Assembly: GCA_964017235.1 (NCBI GenBank)
Contig: OZ024927.1
Coordinates: 26,617,160 to 26,681,159 of the forward strand
DNA length: 64,000 bases
Reading direction: 5' to 3'
Origin: Sabellastarte sp. h YS-2021
Lineage: Eukaryota > Annelida > Polychaeta > Sabellida > Sabellidae
Part shown: piece after piece, positions 12,481-22,404 of the stretch
How the letters are laid out: each line of letters starts with the position of its first letter
How positions within the stretch are numbered: the stretch's first letter is position 1
Notes under the pieces: generated by a model
Told to the model about the DNA's origin: nothing
Databases searched by the model: none
The model's input: the letters and a program-made list of their open reading frames with translations, nothing else
Made by a program: the position numbers and the translations under genes

Positions 12481-13784
12481 TCGTAATGCTTGTAATACTA
12501 TAAAACTCTCAGTGTTAAAGTTTTGATCATAATTATTGAGAGAAGGCATTTTGTTAGCTTGTCTGATGATGTCCACTTGAATTTGCTAATAACTTTGTAC
12601 AGTAAATATCCAATAAAGACAAAATAACAATTAAATTTGAGGAAATTATCCAATGTATAATTTTAAAATAACTTTAAGGGCGAAAGTTACTGTTACAAAC
12701 TTCGTGGAACTGACACTTAAATTTGATTTTAAGCTCAAAGAAGCTGTCATGATGTCACCTTAAGACTGTCACATTATCCACAATATTTGTACAATACAAA
12801 TGCAAATCTATTCTCTGATTGAAATAAAGCTCATAGTTTAAATTCATTTGAAATTACACGCATTTGTAGAGGGTTTAATTATTTTTTTTACATTGGAACC
12901 ATACCTAATGAAAAAAGAAACTGCCCTTTATTTGGACCCATATTTCAAAATAGTGGTATTTATTTGAAAAAAGATGCTTACTCTCAATCATTTAATTCCA
13001 CGTATGCTGAAAATGTTACCTTTTCTAAATGTGACAGAGACATCTCTTTCACTCGACACTTGTGTTAACACTAGGTATGTAGACCTGACATGGTTGCTTA
13101 TTGTCTTGCTGTAAGACATTGAAAATGTCCAAGGGATAATTGGAACATACCACAGCGCCATGTTTGGACAGTAATGTATTACCACCCATAGTTAAGATCA
13201 AAGAAACTAAGAAAAAGTTCTGTCTTGTTTTAGAAAAACGGTGTAATGAAAAGTGTAATTGGAACTTTTCAAATTCCATACAAATGAATGTTTCTAGATA
13301 CAATCAATTACAAAACATACAAAACTCTGTTACAAGAGATAACTTGTGGGAAAATGTAGACAAGGTTGTGAGTCATGTCATTTTTAAAACAAGCCAAAAC
13401 CTGTCATGCAAAATTGTCATGGTCGGTCTATAAGTTGCCCATGATTTATATTTATACAGCTACAACTTACATTTTTAAAGTATTACTACCTATCCTGGTG
13501 TTATGATTTAATATTACACACTGTTATAAATAAAAATGAAGCCAAGTAATTTAGTCTGATGAGAAATTAGGTGAACGAGTCCCTGGTTTAATGTACATGA
13601 GTTATCTGGGCTTAGTGCTTTGGCTTCTTCTTATGAATTCTAACATTTGGGAACAATTAGAATAATTACAATAATACTTATCAGTCACAAGACTTATTTT
13701 TCTGGTTTTAAGATTTACATTTTCGCATAGGAGAAATTATGTGTTTTGTTAGTTTTCAAGCCCTTTTACAGCAAGACTAGTGAT
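12481..13784. other. Intergenic, with dispersed repeat copy 2
   Basis: 12910-13210 is the second, diverged copy of the repeat at 10990-11310. The open frames at 12988-13433 overlap that repeat and have no recognised motif. Nothing else is supported. Confidence 0.45.
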
Positions 13785-13960
13785 GGGGTTCAGTGGAGTA
13801 GGGGTTAACACACTCACCTCACACCTCTGAGGTTGGTGGTTTGAATCCCAGACCGAGTCATATGTACTAGTATGTACTGGTTTCCTCTGCCCTAAAATCT
13901 ATCTCTCGTGATATAATCTATTGCATGCATTGAAAGTAACTTTAAATCTAAATAAATAGA
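13785..13960 (+). mobile_element. tRNA-derived SINE (mollusc type), plus strand
   Basis: The head is tRNA-like: GTGGAGTAGGGGTTAACACA, CACCTCACACC, and a B-box-like GGTTTGAATCC at 13838-13848. The body contains TATGTACTGGTTTCCTCTGCCCT and the tail reads ATTGAAAGTAACTTTAAATC before AAATAAATAG. The same body occurs in reverse at 33850-34078. The head places its origin in a tRNA gene copy; it is a retroposon and not a functional tRNA gene, because the cloverleaf is not complete. Confidence 0.8.
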
Positions 13961-15395
13961 AATCCTCTCAGTTATAAATATTGGGGGTCTTACAGAAAGA
14001 AATTCAACTTGAGTATTACCAAGAAATACCATGCAACACGGCAATGTGTTTATTATGCTAACCATCCTGCCAAGATGACTGTAAACAAATATGAAAGGAT
14101 CATGTGATGGTGATGATGTTCATAAAAGCCAGAGAAAACACTGGCAGTCATAAAATGGTTCCCTGTGTTATGTGATCACGTGTGGAGTAAGTACGGCAGA
14201 AACAAACAAGGTTAATGTGGCTTTTGTTAGTTTGTGCACAGTGGTTAATCAGTATTGACAACTCCTGGTCTGGGGACAAAAAGTAAAACCCCCATAGGAC
14301 ACAAATTCCCATTTAGGGTCAGCATCCCAGCAAATTAGATTTGGAGTCCACAGAGAGGGGTGTCATAGGACTTCTTCACACAGTAAATCCGGATGCTGAT
14401 AAAAAGAAATCTGCAAACACACGATTTGTTCAGTTCCCAGAGAAACCCCCCTTTTATACCATCACTGTTATATTAGTTGTATCAATTTAAAATCAATAGC
14501 TAGTGAAAAAACCAATAGTTGGAGTGATATATCAATGTCCACAAAGTCCCCAACAACAACAACAACAATGAGGATGACGACAGCAACAAGAACAATAAGA
14601 AAAATATATGAATATCTGCATAAATTTATTGTAAATAGTTAACATGTTTCAACCCAGATCCATGGCCTGGACAAATGGTATTTCTTTAAGACTTAATCAT
14701 GAACAATCTTTCATTCACATACCAATCCTATTAAAGAGTATTAGGGAGAAATAAATGATTTTTTCTTTAAATATAATGAAATATTTTAGATAATCATTTT
14801 TAAAAATACTTAATCTCTATTTGAGATATTAAGTTAAGTTTTTAGGATTACATCTAGATAGTATCATACTGTTAAGACCTTATATCTCATTTGATAGTGC
14901 TCTTGTCCCATGAGGCTTGGAGCCAGAAGATATGTTTGTAGAAAACCAGATATTTTCCTATTATCAGATATAAATTCTGACCTGTGTTCAGAGGTCAAAC
15001 AGGTTTATAAAACTTAAAAGTACTAATACGTTTTAAACGTTAAACTATGCTAAACGTTAAACTATGCTAAACTAAGCAGTCTCTATTCTAGTGGATACAA
15101 ATATGTCACAATCTTCCAATCTTCTAGTTTTGGATTGGTTAAATAGCGCTTTGAGTCCTGTAGTATATGGAGATATTGCTCTGAGTATAAATACATAATA
15201 ATAATGATAGTTTTCCTTGTTTTTTTTCACTCAAGCTCGACACATTGGAAACAGTTGTTTATTATTATTATAGGTTTACAAGTCTTTTAAAATACCATTA
15301 ATTTCACTTAATGCCACCCATCTAACATGCCGTACTTGCATGTTACTGTACCTTTATTAGTTTTTTAACAAAACAGAATAATCAGATAATATTCT
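13961..15395. other. Intergenic or intronic, minor repeats only
   Basis: It holds a CAACAA microsatellite at about 14560-14580, a short tandem of GTTAAACTATGCTAAAC near 15045-15075, and at 15153-15200 a GCGCTTTGAGTCCTGTAGTA block that recurs at the right flank of D1 (about 22411). That block is probably the 3' end of a dispersed retroposon. No gene is supported. Confidence 0.5.
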
Positions 15396-15665
15396 AATTA
15401 ATTGAGTAAGTACCTCAAACACTGATTGGTTGTCTAAACCAACTGATACATTATTTTGAAAAAATAACTTAGAACCTGAAAATTGTGATAACTATATCAA
15501 ACAATTAACTTAGTCTCTCATTGGCTTAATATCTCAAGGGTTGAGATAGCTATCCAAAAGAATTTTCTTGATATTTCAAAAAATTGACTCAATATCTCAA
15601 AACATTGAGATAATTACGTAAAAATATGATTTAGTATCTAAAAACGAGAAGCTATCTCACAAACT
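15396..15665. repeat. Degenerate repeats of ATCTCAA/TTGAGAT
   Basis: A run of loosely periodic, partly self-complementary units of the type TATCTCAAAACATTGAGATA. At least six variants occur within 270 bp. It looks like an eroded satellite or the terminal part of a DNA transposon. No coding frame is present. Confidence 0.5.
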
Positions 15666-16460
15666 TGAAAACAATACTTGGCCCTTATAATACTGTACCA
15701 TCCAGATATTGCCAGTTAGAAGAGACCCTTTTCAGTTACTCGAGGGCCCAGAGGGTGACAGTAGAAAGGAAAGATTACACAGAAGATAGGTGTGAACTCC
15801 CTGTTATTTTACAAACTGAGTGGCTTTCCTGACATATGCTTCACTACAGCTCCTTAATGACCCTGGAAAATTGGGAGGGAAGGTTTTGTGAGTAGGTGGA
15901 TTAAAGGAAAAGAACAATAGTTTCAATAAACTACAAAGATGTACAGCTTTCAGATGATGAATGTGTACCTGTTTTCCTGTAGTTTTTCAAGATGTTAGGA
16001 ATTTGCCACAATAGATTGCATATTGCATGCGACAATCAAGTGTTTTATACTCTGTAAATATATCCATTGATGTTTTTTTGTCTTTGTGTTAACATTTATC
16101 TGTGTCAGGTGTTTTTCTTGTGTAAATTATGTACAAAATTCAAGTAAGGTTGGCGCAAAATTGCTAATTGAAATGTATTCTATGACATAAATAATAGACA
16201 TTTGTTGTACTACCCCTTGGGTCCAGTGGTTAACACACTCACAAAGAAACAGGTCCCAGGTACAGGCAGATTTTAAAGTGCCTCAGATGTCCACTTAAAA
16301 TGGCAGCCCACTCTTATTGGGTACTGTGCCAGTGGCTGGGTAAAGAGCCACAGAGACGTTGATATTTGGTCATCACTGTCTTTTAGTTAGGGGAATGTCA
16401 GTCACTAGAGTAGTTGGGCTGTACTTGTACAACCGGAATGGGTCCAGGGGGGTAGGTGGG
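15666..16460. other. Intergenic, with a SINE-like fragment
   Basis: Around 16205-16440 the sequence CCAGTGGTTAACACACTCAC resembles the tRNA-like head of the SINE at 13785, followed by an unrelated body. It is probably a truncated or different SINE. D1 begins directly after it, at 16461. No gene is seen. Confidence 0.4.
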
Positions 16461-16655
16461 TAAATTCATAGGTCTTGTTTCATTGATTTCTTATTTCAAA
16501 ATGAAGGGAGTCTTCCCGCCCCAGTTCTTGCTACCTGAGGCTGATTATGATTGGATGATTCAAACCATAACACCCCTAGTGAAATGCTAGTTAGGCCTAC
16601 AGATTTAAGGTAGAGCCAACTGCTATGGCAGGCCCCTGTATGGCCGTGCCCATTA
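16461..16655. repeat. D1 3' direct repeat (195 bp)
   Basis: Starts TAAATTCATAGG and ends GTGCCCATTA on the plus strand, identical by eye to 22210-22404. In D1 sense it is the downstream copy. It holds a TTCCCGCC motif and an ATTGG (inverted CCAAT) motif 30 bp apart. Confidence 0.93.
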
Positions 16656-16994
16656 CAGTCGACTCGAGAAAAGAAACTATAAAAGTATGAGCCCCTGCCT
16701 GGGACTGATGGAATGACCTCAAAGGTCAGAGAGTTCATACATTGTGATAGGTCATATTTGCTATCCGACACAGCATGTGTCTGAGGGTATATCTACTGAT
16801 GCTATAGCCCCATAAGGGGTACATGAAATCCAACTGCGGTTCACTCCAAGGTCAAGTGTGAGATCCAAGGTCAGATTTGCATAACACAGTAAGAAGACAT
16901 TTGAGAATTTTATTACAGGTTAGTATAAACTATACACAATCAGAGCAGACTTTTAAAATGAATAAAATGAATTTTAAAAAGCACCAAACCCCAA

Positions 16995-17974
16995 TTAGAA
17001 GTGAGAAGGGATGTGGGAAGCGAATGTCATAGGGATAATGGAAGGGGCTTGTGAGGCATTTTGGAGGTAAATCCATACAGCCGAGCTGCGCCAAAGGCCA
17101 TGTGCCATAATATTTTGTAATGCCACATTATGATCAAAAGCAAAAGTGGCCCCAGACCGCCTGAATGTATGAAACCCAAAACCTTTGAGAGGAAATTTTT
17201 TGAAAATAAGGACTTTTTTTAGTGAATTATGAATATGTGTATCAATGACTTGAGAGTGTGGGTAAGAAAAATTTGCAAATAAGGGAAAAGTGGGGGGGAG
17301 GGGCCTGGATTTGAGGAGTGCTTGCAAAGCTCTAACTGGACACAGAAAAATGTTATCAATACTAGGAATCTGAATAACATGGTGGGATTTGTGATCTTGG
17401 AGAGTTTTGGTCCATTTGATTATCAAATGGGCCCCGGGAGGGCCAAATATTATGTCCTGACGTAAAAAATGTTTAGAACTATCAAAGGCAGCTAAACTAT
17501 GTGGGGCAATGTTTGACATTCTTAAGAAGCCAAAATAAGCCAGAAGAAAAATGGCCCTATACAGAATGGGATCTGGGAGTATGTCACATGCCATGGAAAT
17601 GTGGTATAACATTTCAATGGAAAAGATGCCCCTGGGGGTGGGGGAAAAAGAGGAGTTGATAGATATACTTCTAAGGAATCTGAGTACCATTTCATGTTTG
17701 GTGGGAGTAGGATCTAGGTTAAAATGTGATGCTAGGGCAGCAATTGAAGAAAGGTAGTTGCGAATGACCTTAGGGGATATGAAGTTGTTATGCAAGTACT
17801 CAAGAAAAATTAATATGTTATGCACACTAATGACAACTGGAAGTTGTAGGAAAGTGAGAAACGCTAGAAAAGTTTTGAAATGTCCATTCCGTGCTGATAC
17901 TGTGGAGGGTCTGTGTGAAGCCGAGGCCCTACCCCAGGCAGATTCAAATAAAGGACTGGTGAGTTCTGTAGAAC
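16995..17974 (-). CDS. D1 tyrosine recombinase (YR)
   Basis: DIRS-family tyrosine recombinase, expected to integrate a circular DNA intermediate by strand exchange. The open frame reaches from an apparent 3' splice site (exon start 17974) to the stop at 16995, about 326 codons. The first conventional-looking start is only a GTG at 17825, which would delete the conserved N-terminal region. The catalytic set is visible: arginine in LAYFGFLRMSNIAPHS, the H-x-x-R box in FHTFRRSGATFAF, and a C-terminal tyrosine in HGLWRSSAVWIYL. It lies just downstream of RT in the -1 frame relative to it. No ATG near the start supports expression by splicing or recoding. The frame is intact. Confidence 0.88.
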
Positions 17975-17990
17975 CTGAAATTATATATGA
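17975..17990 (-). promoter_or_regulatory. D1 putative 3' splice acceptor before YR
   Basis: On the minus strand the sequence TATATAATTTCAG ends at 17975 and the recombinase exon would start at 17974. The RT stop codon TAA lies within this tract. The exon would begin with two bases of a split codon, exactly as in D3, D5 and D6. The donor site has not been located. Confidence 0.55.
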
Positions 17991-20857
17991 AGGTCCAAGT
18001 TAAAATGCTGAGGTAGGACTTTGTCCCAGATATAATTAAGTTTAAGGTCTAAAAGCAAGTCTTGGTGAACTGGCTTGTGAGAATATAACCTTGAAAGAAG
18101 GTCGGCCTTGATGTTATGTCGACCCCTGATATGCTCTATCTGAAAAGAAATATCAAAAATTGCAGTTATTAGCCATAAATTCCTTATGCAGGCCCCCCAA
18201 AATGGGTCTTTGGTCCTACTGGATGCCACCACCTGAACCACTGCCTCATTATCACAGAAGATCTTAACTTGTGAATGCTGCCACAGAGGGCCCCAAAGCC
18301 TGAGTGCTACAATGATATTAATCATTTCAAGATGGACTATCTTAAGGTCAAATCCAGGTATGGCAGGGACTGGGGTTGAATACACCCTATTATGCCATAT
18401 GGCGCCCATACCTGAAAGACAAGCGTCTAGGTGCAGGGCTTCAGACTCAGGGATGTGAGGTTTTCTAAAAATGGTGGTGCCATTGAAATGTGGGAGAAAT
18501 TTTTGGAACCATGCCAGATCCTGGAAAAAACTTGTGGAAAGATGAATCTTCTTCTTGTGACTGTTGTTACGAAAAAGTTCCAACATTCTGTTGATAAAAA
18601 TCCTAGCAGGTACCACACACTTGTGTAAGTAAATGAGCTTGCCCAATAGGGACTGGAAATTTTTCTTGGATAGATATTTCTTATCAGCTATGTGAAGACA
18701 TTCCTTATGAATGGATGTTAATTTCTCCTGGTCAATACTAAGGGAGGCCTTAGGTATGTCTATGCGAACCCCCAGGCAAGTGAGGGTCTTAGAAGGGGGA
18801 GAGAGCTTCTGCTGGTTAATAGGAAGGCCTAACCGTATGAGGAGAGCATGCAAGTCATGAAAATGACGCTTAGCGTCACAGGCATCAGAAATACCAATAT
18901 AATCATCAATGTAGGCAAAAATTTTTGCCCCATGCTTCTGCATGATGAAAGTGACGGCGTCAGATACCATTTGAAACGCTGCGCTCCCATGAGTCCACCC
19001 AAACGCGACGCTTTGGTCCAGAAAGTACAGGCCATCCCATTGAATACCAAATTTTAAGGCATCAACCGGATCTACCTTGAGATTTCTAAATGCCCTTGCT
19101 ACATCAATCTTGTAAAGGACAGGGTCATTTTCCACATTCAAAATTGTCTGAACAATATCATCAATTGTAGGAAATCTTAAAGTAAACTCATGACCATCAA
19201 AGTGGTTCTTAGCCACATGGTCATTCACAGACCTACCATAAGGGTGGGACAAATTCAAGATAACACGACGTTTATCTTTGTCTTTGGGCCTAGTAAGGAG
19301 GGGGGAGCAGTGAAAATGTTCAGAGTCCACCTGGTCCAGTGGCCCTAACATGGCCCCAAGACTACATTCTTTCTGCAAATATTCCTGAATAGCATCTGGA
19401 AATTGGTTAGCTGAATGATGGTTACTAACTGTTGTGTTAGAAAGGTCCTGAGGGTGGACCAATGAAAGGGGGAACCCGAACTTAAGGTACTGCAGTAATA
19501 AAGGGTCATGGTAGTCCCTAAGCTCACGTTCCCATTCATCAATGTTAAGTCCAGAAATTAAAGGTATCCTGGCACAAACATAATTAGGGACTCCTGTACT
19601 ACGAATTGTATCTGCAATCCTCAAATATTCATCAAGAGAGTTAATGTTATGAGGGGCCCTATCTGGGCCAATAAAAGTGAAATTTTTAGGGTGATGGTTA
19701 AGAAACCCAATACTTTTAGTCGAAATCGACGCGTCTCTGAGTACACCATTTTTACGCACCTGAGGCCCCAAATGTGCCTCAATTCCACTGGGAATACTGC
19801 TCTGATTCTGACAATGGTTAGTATGACTTGTGTTAGTATGACTGTTATACTTGGTGCAGCATGGCTCACTACTCTGCATTGTATCAGACCCACCCTCCTG
19901 TGGGACTGGTTCACAGCAATCATCAATCAACCTGTCAATGATATGAAGAACATACTTTTCATATGAACAACCATACTGGTTCCAGCTGTGCTGGTCATCT
20001 AAAAAATTTTTATAAGCCAACTTAGCCTCAGCCCTTGCTGCACTATCAACACAAGTATCATCTGTTTCAGTATATACTGACCAGTACATTTGGGTTCTAT
20101 AACATACGCTTAAAGCCCCATTGGGAGGCTTGGAACAAAATATCAGTCTACCTACGTCTTCATTTACTGTAAAATAGTAAAAACCAGAAATTTTTCCATT
20201 TTCAATGGGGTGCACATATACTAACTGATAAGTAAGGGGGCATTGTACCCCATCACATTGCAAAAAATCAACATCATACAAACCCCAAACACAGTTGTGT
20301 CTAATGTTATGGTGTTCCAAACCCCCATGGGCAGCACTAGCATATGATGTATCAACATTTGTCACACAGTTGTACTTCGTGATATCACAGTATGTGTTAA
20401 TATTGTTAGTATTACATACAAACCCAACACCCAGGTTAGTATTGTTAACTGGAACCTTCGTTGATGCGTTCCTATGGCTATCTCTACTCAAACTGACATC
20501 AGTTGACTGGATATGCCTGTAATGATCAATAACAGTAGCATGTGAATATTTAGTATCACCATACGTATTTTTAACATTGTTATTGTCAAAAGAAATACAT
20601 CTAGTCACACTATTCCCTTTACATGTAATTTCTGACAACTCTACATTATTCTGCTTTACATAATGTTCAGTAATATGGTCGTAATACTGTTTACATGAAC
20701 ATATTTGTCTGCAACCACACACCTTGCGATTAACAATACTAGCATATAAAGCACACTGATTAGAAGCACACAGAACACTATTGTCATTATGTGTACTCTG
20801 ACATTTGTCATTGGTACGATGATTAATGCAATTTACACATTTTTTGTCCCGACCCAA
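17981..20857 (-). CDS. D1 reverse transcriptase-RNase H polyprotein
   Basis: Reverse transcriptase and RNase H that copy the element RNA. The 958-residue frame has a cysteine- and histidine-rich N-terminal stretch (many CxxC-like pairs in the first 70 residues), then a long spacer, then RT motifs: KIDVARAF with the first catalytic aspartate at about residue 585, a WTHGSAAFQ block, and FAYIDDYIG with the catalytic pair at about residue 650. RNase H follows with LDAC (about 810), HLEMINI, FCDNEAV and IKADLLSR, giving all four acidic residues. The frame has no ATG before about residue 258 and lies in the same frame as gag after a single TAA, so it is probably read as a gag-RT fusion by stop readthrough. 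No internal stops. Confidence 0.93.
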   Translation of the reverse strand: MGRDKKCVNCINHRTNDKCQSTHNDNSVLCASNQCALYASIVNRKVCGCRQICSCKQYYDHITEHYVKQNNVELSEITCKGNSVTRCISFDNNNVKNTYGDTKYSHATVIDHYRHIQSTDVSLSRDSHRNASTKVPVNNTNLGVGFVCNTNNINTYCDITKYNCVTNVDTSYASAAHGGLEHHNIRHNCVWGLYDVDFLQCDGVQCPLTYQLVYVHPIENGKISGFYYFTVNEDVGRLIFCSKPPNGALSVCYRTQMYWSVYTETDDTCVDSAARAEAKLAYKNFLDDQHSWNQYGCSYEKYVLHIIDRLIDDCCEPVPQEGGSDTMQSSEPCCTKYNSHTNTSHTNHCQNQSSIPSGIEAHLGPQVRKNGVLRDASISTKSIGFLNHHPKNFTFIGPDRAPHNINSLDEYLRIADTIRSTGVPNYVCARIPLISGLNIDEWERELRDYHDPLLLQYLKFGFPLSLVHPQDLSNTTVSNHHSANQFPDAIQEYLQKECSLGAMLGPLDQVDSEHFHCSPLLTRPKDKDKRRVILNLSHPYGRSVNDHVAKNHFDGHEFTLRFPTIDDIVQTILNVENDPVLYKIDVARAFRNLKVDPVDALKFGIQWDGLYFLDQSVAFGWTHGSAAFQMVSDAVTFIMQKHGAKIFAYIDDYIGISDACDAKRHFHDLHALLIRLGLPINQQKLSPPSKTLTCLGVRIDIPKASLSIDQEKLTSIHKECLHIADKKYLSKKNFQSLLGKLIYLHKCVVPARIFINRMLELFRNNSHKKKIHLSTSFFQDLAWFQKFLPHFNGTTIFRKPHIPESEALHLDACLSGMGAIWHNRVYSTPVPAIPGFDLKIVHLEMINIIVALRLWGPLWQHSQVKIFCDNEAVVQVVASSRTKDPFWGACIRNLWLITAIFDISFQIEHIRGRHNIKADLLSRLYSHKPVHQDLLLDLKLNYIWDKVLPQHFNLDLHI

Positions 20858-20896
20858 TTTAGGTGTTGCTGGCTTGGTCCCACTGTGACTGGCAGT

Positions 20897-20923
20897 AGGG
20901 CCAGGTAGTGGCCCTGCATATTA
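20897..20923 (-). promoter_or_regulatory. D1 putative stop-readthrough signal (TAA plus hairpin)
   Basis: Gag ends in TAA (20923-20921). After a 5-nt spacer (TATGC) comes a perfect 7-bp hairpin, AGGGCCA, loop CTACC, TGGCCCT (20915-20897). The frame continues open for 21 codons into RT without shifting. A hairpin just after a stop codon is the layout of known readthrough sites, but the stop here is UAA and no efficient readthrough hexamer is present, so efficiency cannot be judged. Confidence 0.5.
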
Positions 20924-22126
20924 TTTACTGTTCTGTCTATCTACCTGCCCCCTCTGTTTAGAATAACACTTTGTCTCTGGATGAGTGGAAGTCTTTCCCA
21001 ATTTTAAACAAAATGCACATATATGTCGAAAATTACCATGGTTGGATTCAAAAGTACATGTGCCTTCATTGTAATATTTGCAAGTTTTCTTATGGGCCCC
21101 TTGAGCAGATGACAGATTTGCATTTGCCATTGCTATCTGTGATGCTGACAATCTATTAAGTGACCATTGAGTCTGGTCATCCCATGAAAGAGTTCCCTGC
21201 TCCATCTCGTGCATGGAGTTAGCATAAGCGGATCGGACTGCTACCCAGGGGAGAGATGTTGCATCCTTGAGGGCCATGATAGTCTGCAGTAGGGCTTTCT
21301 TTACTACCACTGGATCTTGAATTTGATAAATGTTATTAAGTTGGCCCACTGCCCATTCAGACAGTGAAAGGTCGTCATACACAACTCTTTTCTTACCGTT
21401 AGTGTTGTGGTAGCCCTCATTGGGCCACCGTAACTCTGGGGCTGACATAATGGTATCCATAGTATTATATCGTCCGGATTTTCGAGTGTGTTGGTTCTTA
21501 CCTATGGCAGCTTCCTGCTTGGCTTGTGTTTCGTAAGATGACATGATCTGAGCAACTGATTGAGAAATACTTGGGTTCTGCCTGAGCGAGTTGATGTTAG
21601 GTAGAATACCATCCGTATTAAACACAGATTGCTGCTGTTCACCCATTACTTGACCTACTGTAGCCCGACCCTGTGGGGCCTGAGAATTGTGCCCTGAGAA
21701 GACGTTTGGCTGAGGTGGAAGTGTGGGTCTAAATGTGTCACCTGAAGTGGCTCCTATCGACTGGTACGATGGATTCAGTGTCACTTGTGAAATGGTGGGC
21801 TGGATTCCTGAATGTGACCGAGGTTGTTGAGGGGTGGAAGCCACAGATTTATTGGTTTCCAGTTCATTGACTCTCCCGATCAACGCTTGGTTGGTCATGT
21901 CGATCTTTTGCAAGTACTCTAATATGGCATCAGATTTGTCAGGGATTTGAGTAGCATTTCCGGCTGCAGAAGAAGGAACAGTACTTACAGTTTGTTCAAG
22001 TTGTAAGAAAGACCCGTCCAAATCTGTGGCTTTGCCGACCCCTTTCCTTGCAGAAGTTGTCCTTTTCCGTGGAGAAGATACACTTTTCTTCTTATTTGCT
22101 GGTGTTTTCTTTGCTTTTCTAGGCAT
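20921..22126 (-). CDS. D1 Gag-like nucleocapsid protein
   Basis: Structural RNA-binding protein of the DIRS element, 401 residues, starting at a true ATG (22126). The N-terminus is very basic (MPRKAKKTPANKKKS, then SPRKR), suiting nuclear or nucleic-acid targeting. The middle is rich in Gln, Ser and Pro, and the C-terminal third holds the region also found in D5 and D6 gags (YDDLSLSEWAVGQLNNI). The end carries a Cys/His cluster: CKYYNEGTC, H in FESNHGNFRHIC, then CLKLGK and a final HPETKC, a CCCH-like zinc-binding pattern. It ends at a TAA directly before RT in the same frame. Confidence 0.88.
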   Translation of the reverse strand: MPRKAKKTPANKKKSVSSPRKRTTSARKGVGKATDLDGSFLQLEQTVSTVPSSAAGNATQIPDKSDAILEYLQKIDMTNQALIGRVNELETNKSVASTPQQPRSHSGIQPTISQVTLNPSYQSIGATSGDTFRPTLPPQPNVFSGHNSQAPQGRATVGQVMGEQQQSVFNTDGILPNINSLRQNPSISQSVAQIMSSYETQAKQEAAIGKNQHTRKSGRYNTMDTIMSAPELRWPNEGYHNTNGKKRVVYDDLSLSEWAVGQLNNIYQIQDPVVVKKALLQTIMALKDATSLPWVAVRSAYANSMHEMEQGTLSWDDQTQWSLNRLSASQIAMANANLSSAQGAHKKTCKYYNEGTCTFESNHGNFRHICAFCLKLGKTSTHPETKCYSKQRGQVDRQNSK

Positions 22127-22209
22127 GATCGTTAAAATTGTAAAAACAACAGACTAAAATAACTAAAAACATTAAAATTCTTCCATATAAATCCAAGTTT
22201 CAGACCAAA

Positions 22210-22404
22210 TAAATTCATAGGTCTTGTTTCATTGATTTCTTATTTCAAAATGAAGGGAGTCTTCCCGCCCCAGTTCTTGCTACCTGAGGCTGATTATGAT
22301 TGGATGATTCAAACCATAACACCCCTAGTGAAATGCTAGTTAGGCCTACAGATTTAAGGTAGAGCCAACTGCTATGGCAGGCCCCTGTATGGCCGTGCCC
22401 ATTA
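22210..22404. promoter_or_regulatory. D1 5' direct repeat with likely promoter (195 bp)
   Basis: Identical to 16461-16655; upstream of gag in D1 sense and therefore the likely promoter-bearing end. It contains TTCCCGCC (22262-22269, an E2F-like site) and ATTGG (22299-22303, an inverted CCAAT box on the plus strand). No TATA box is obvious. The flank beyond 22404 contains a GCTTTGAGTCCTGTAGTA block that recurs at about 15155, so D1 may have landed in a dispersed repeat. Confidence 0.7.

Larger units (their letters stand above)
16461..22404 (-). mobile_element. D1: young DIRS-like tyrosine-recombinase retrotransposon
   Basis: A complete-looking element of about 5.94 kb in minus orientation, flanked by two 195-bp direct repeats (16461-16655 and 22210-22404) that I read as identical base for base. 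It encodes, in order, gag, RT-RNase H and a tyrosine recombinase, all with open frames. There is no integrase or protease, which with the recombinase defines the DIRS order. The usual second repeat pair of PAT/Ngaro elements (the B repeats of an A1-B1-A2-B2 layout) was not found, and no target duplication is visible. Identical ends and intact frames mean a very recent insertion. Confidence 0.9.

Noticed and set aside
13785..13960. tRNA gene
   Set aside because: The A/B-box-like head lacks a full cloverleaf and continues into a SINE body and tail that is repeated at 33850-34078.
16461..22404. LTR retrotransposon (Gypsy/Copia/BEL) because of direct terminal repeats
   Set aside because: No protease or integrase, no TG...CA ends, no target duplication; a tyrosine recombinase with R, HxxR and Y is present.
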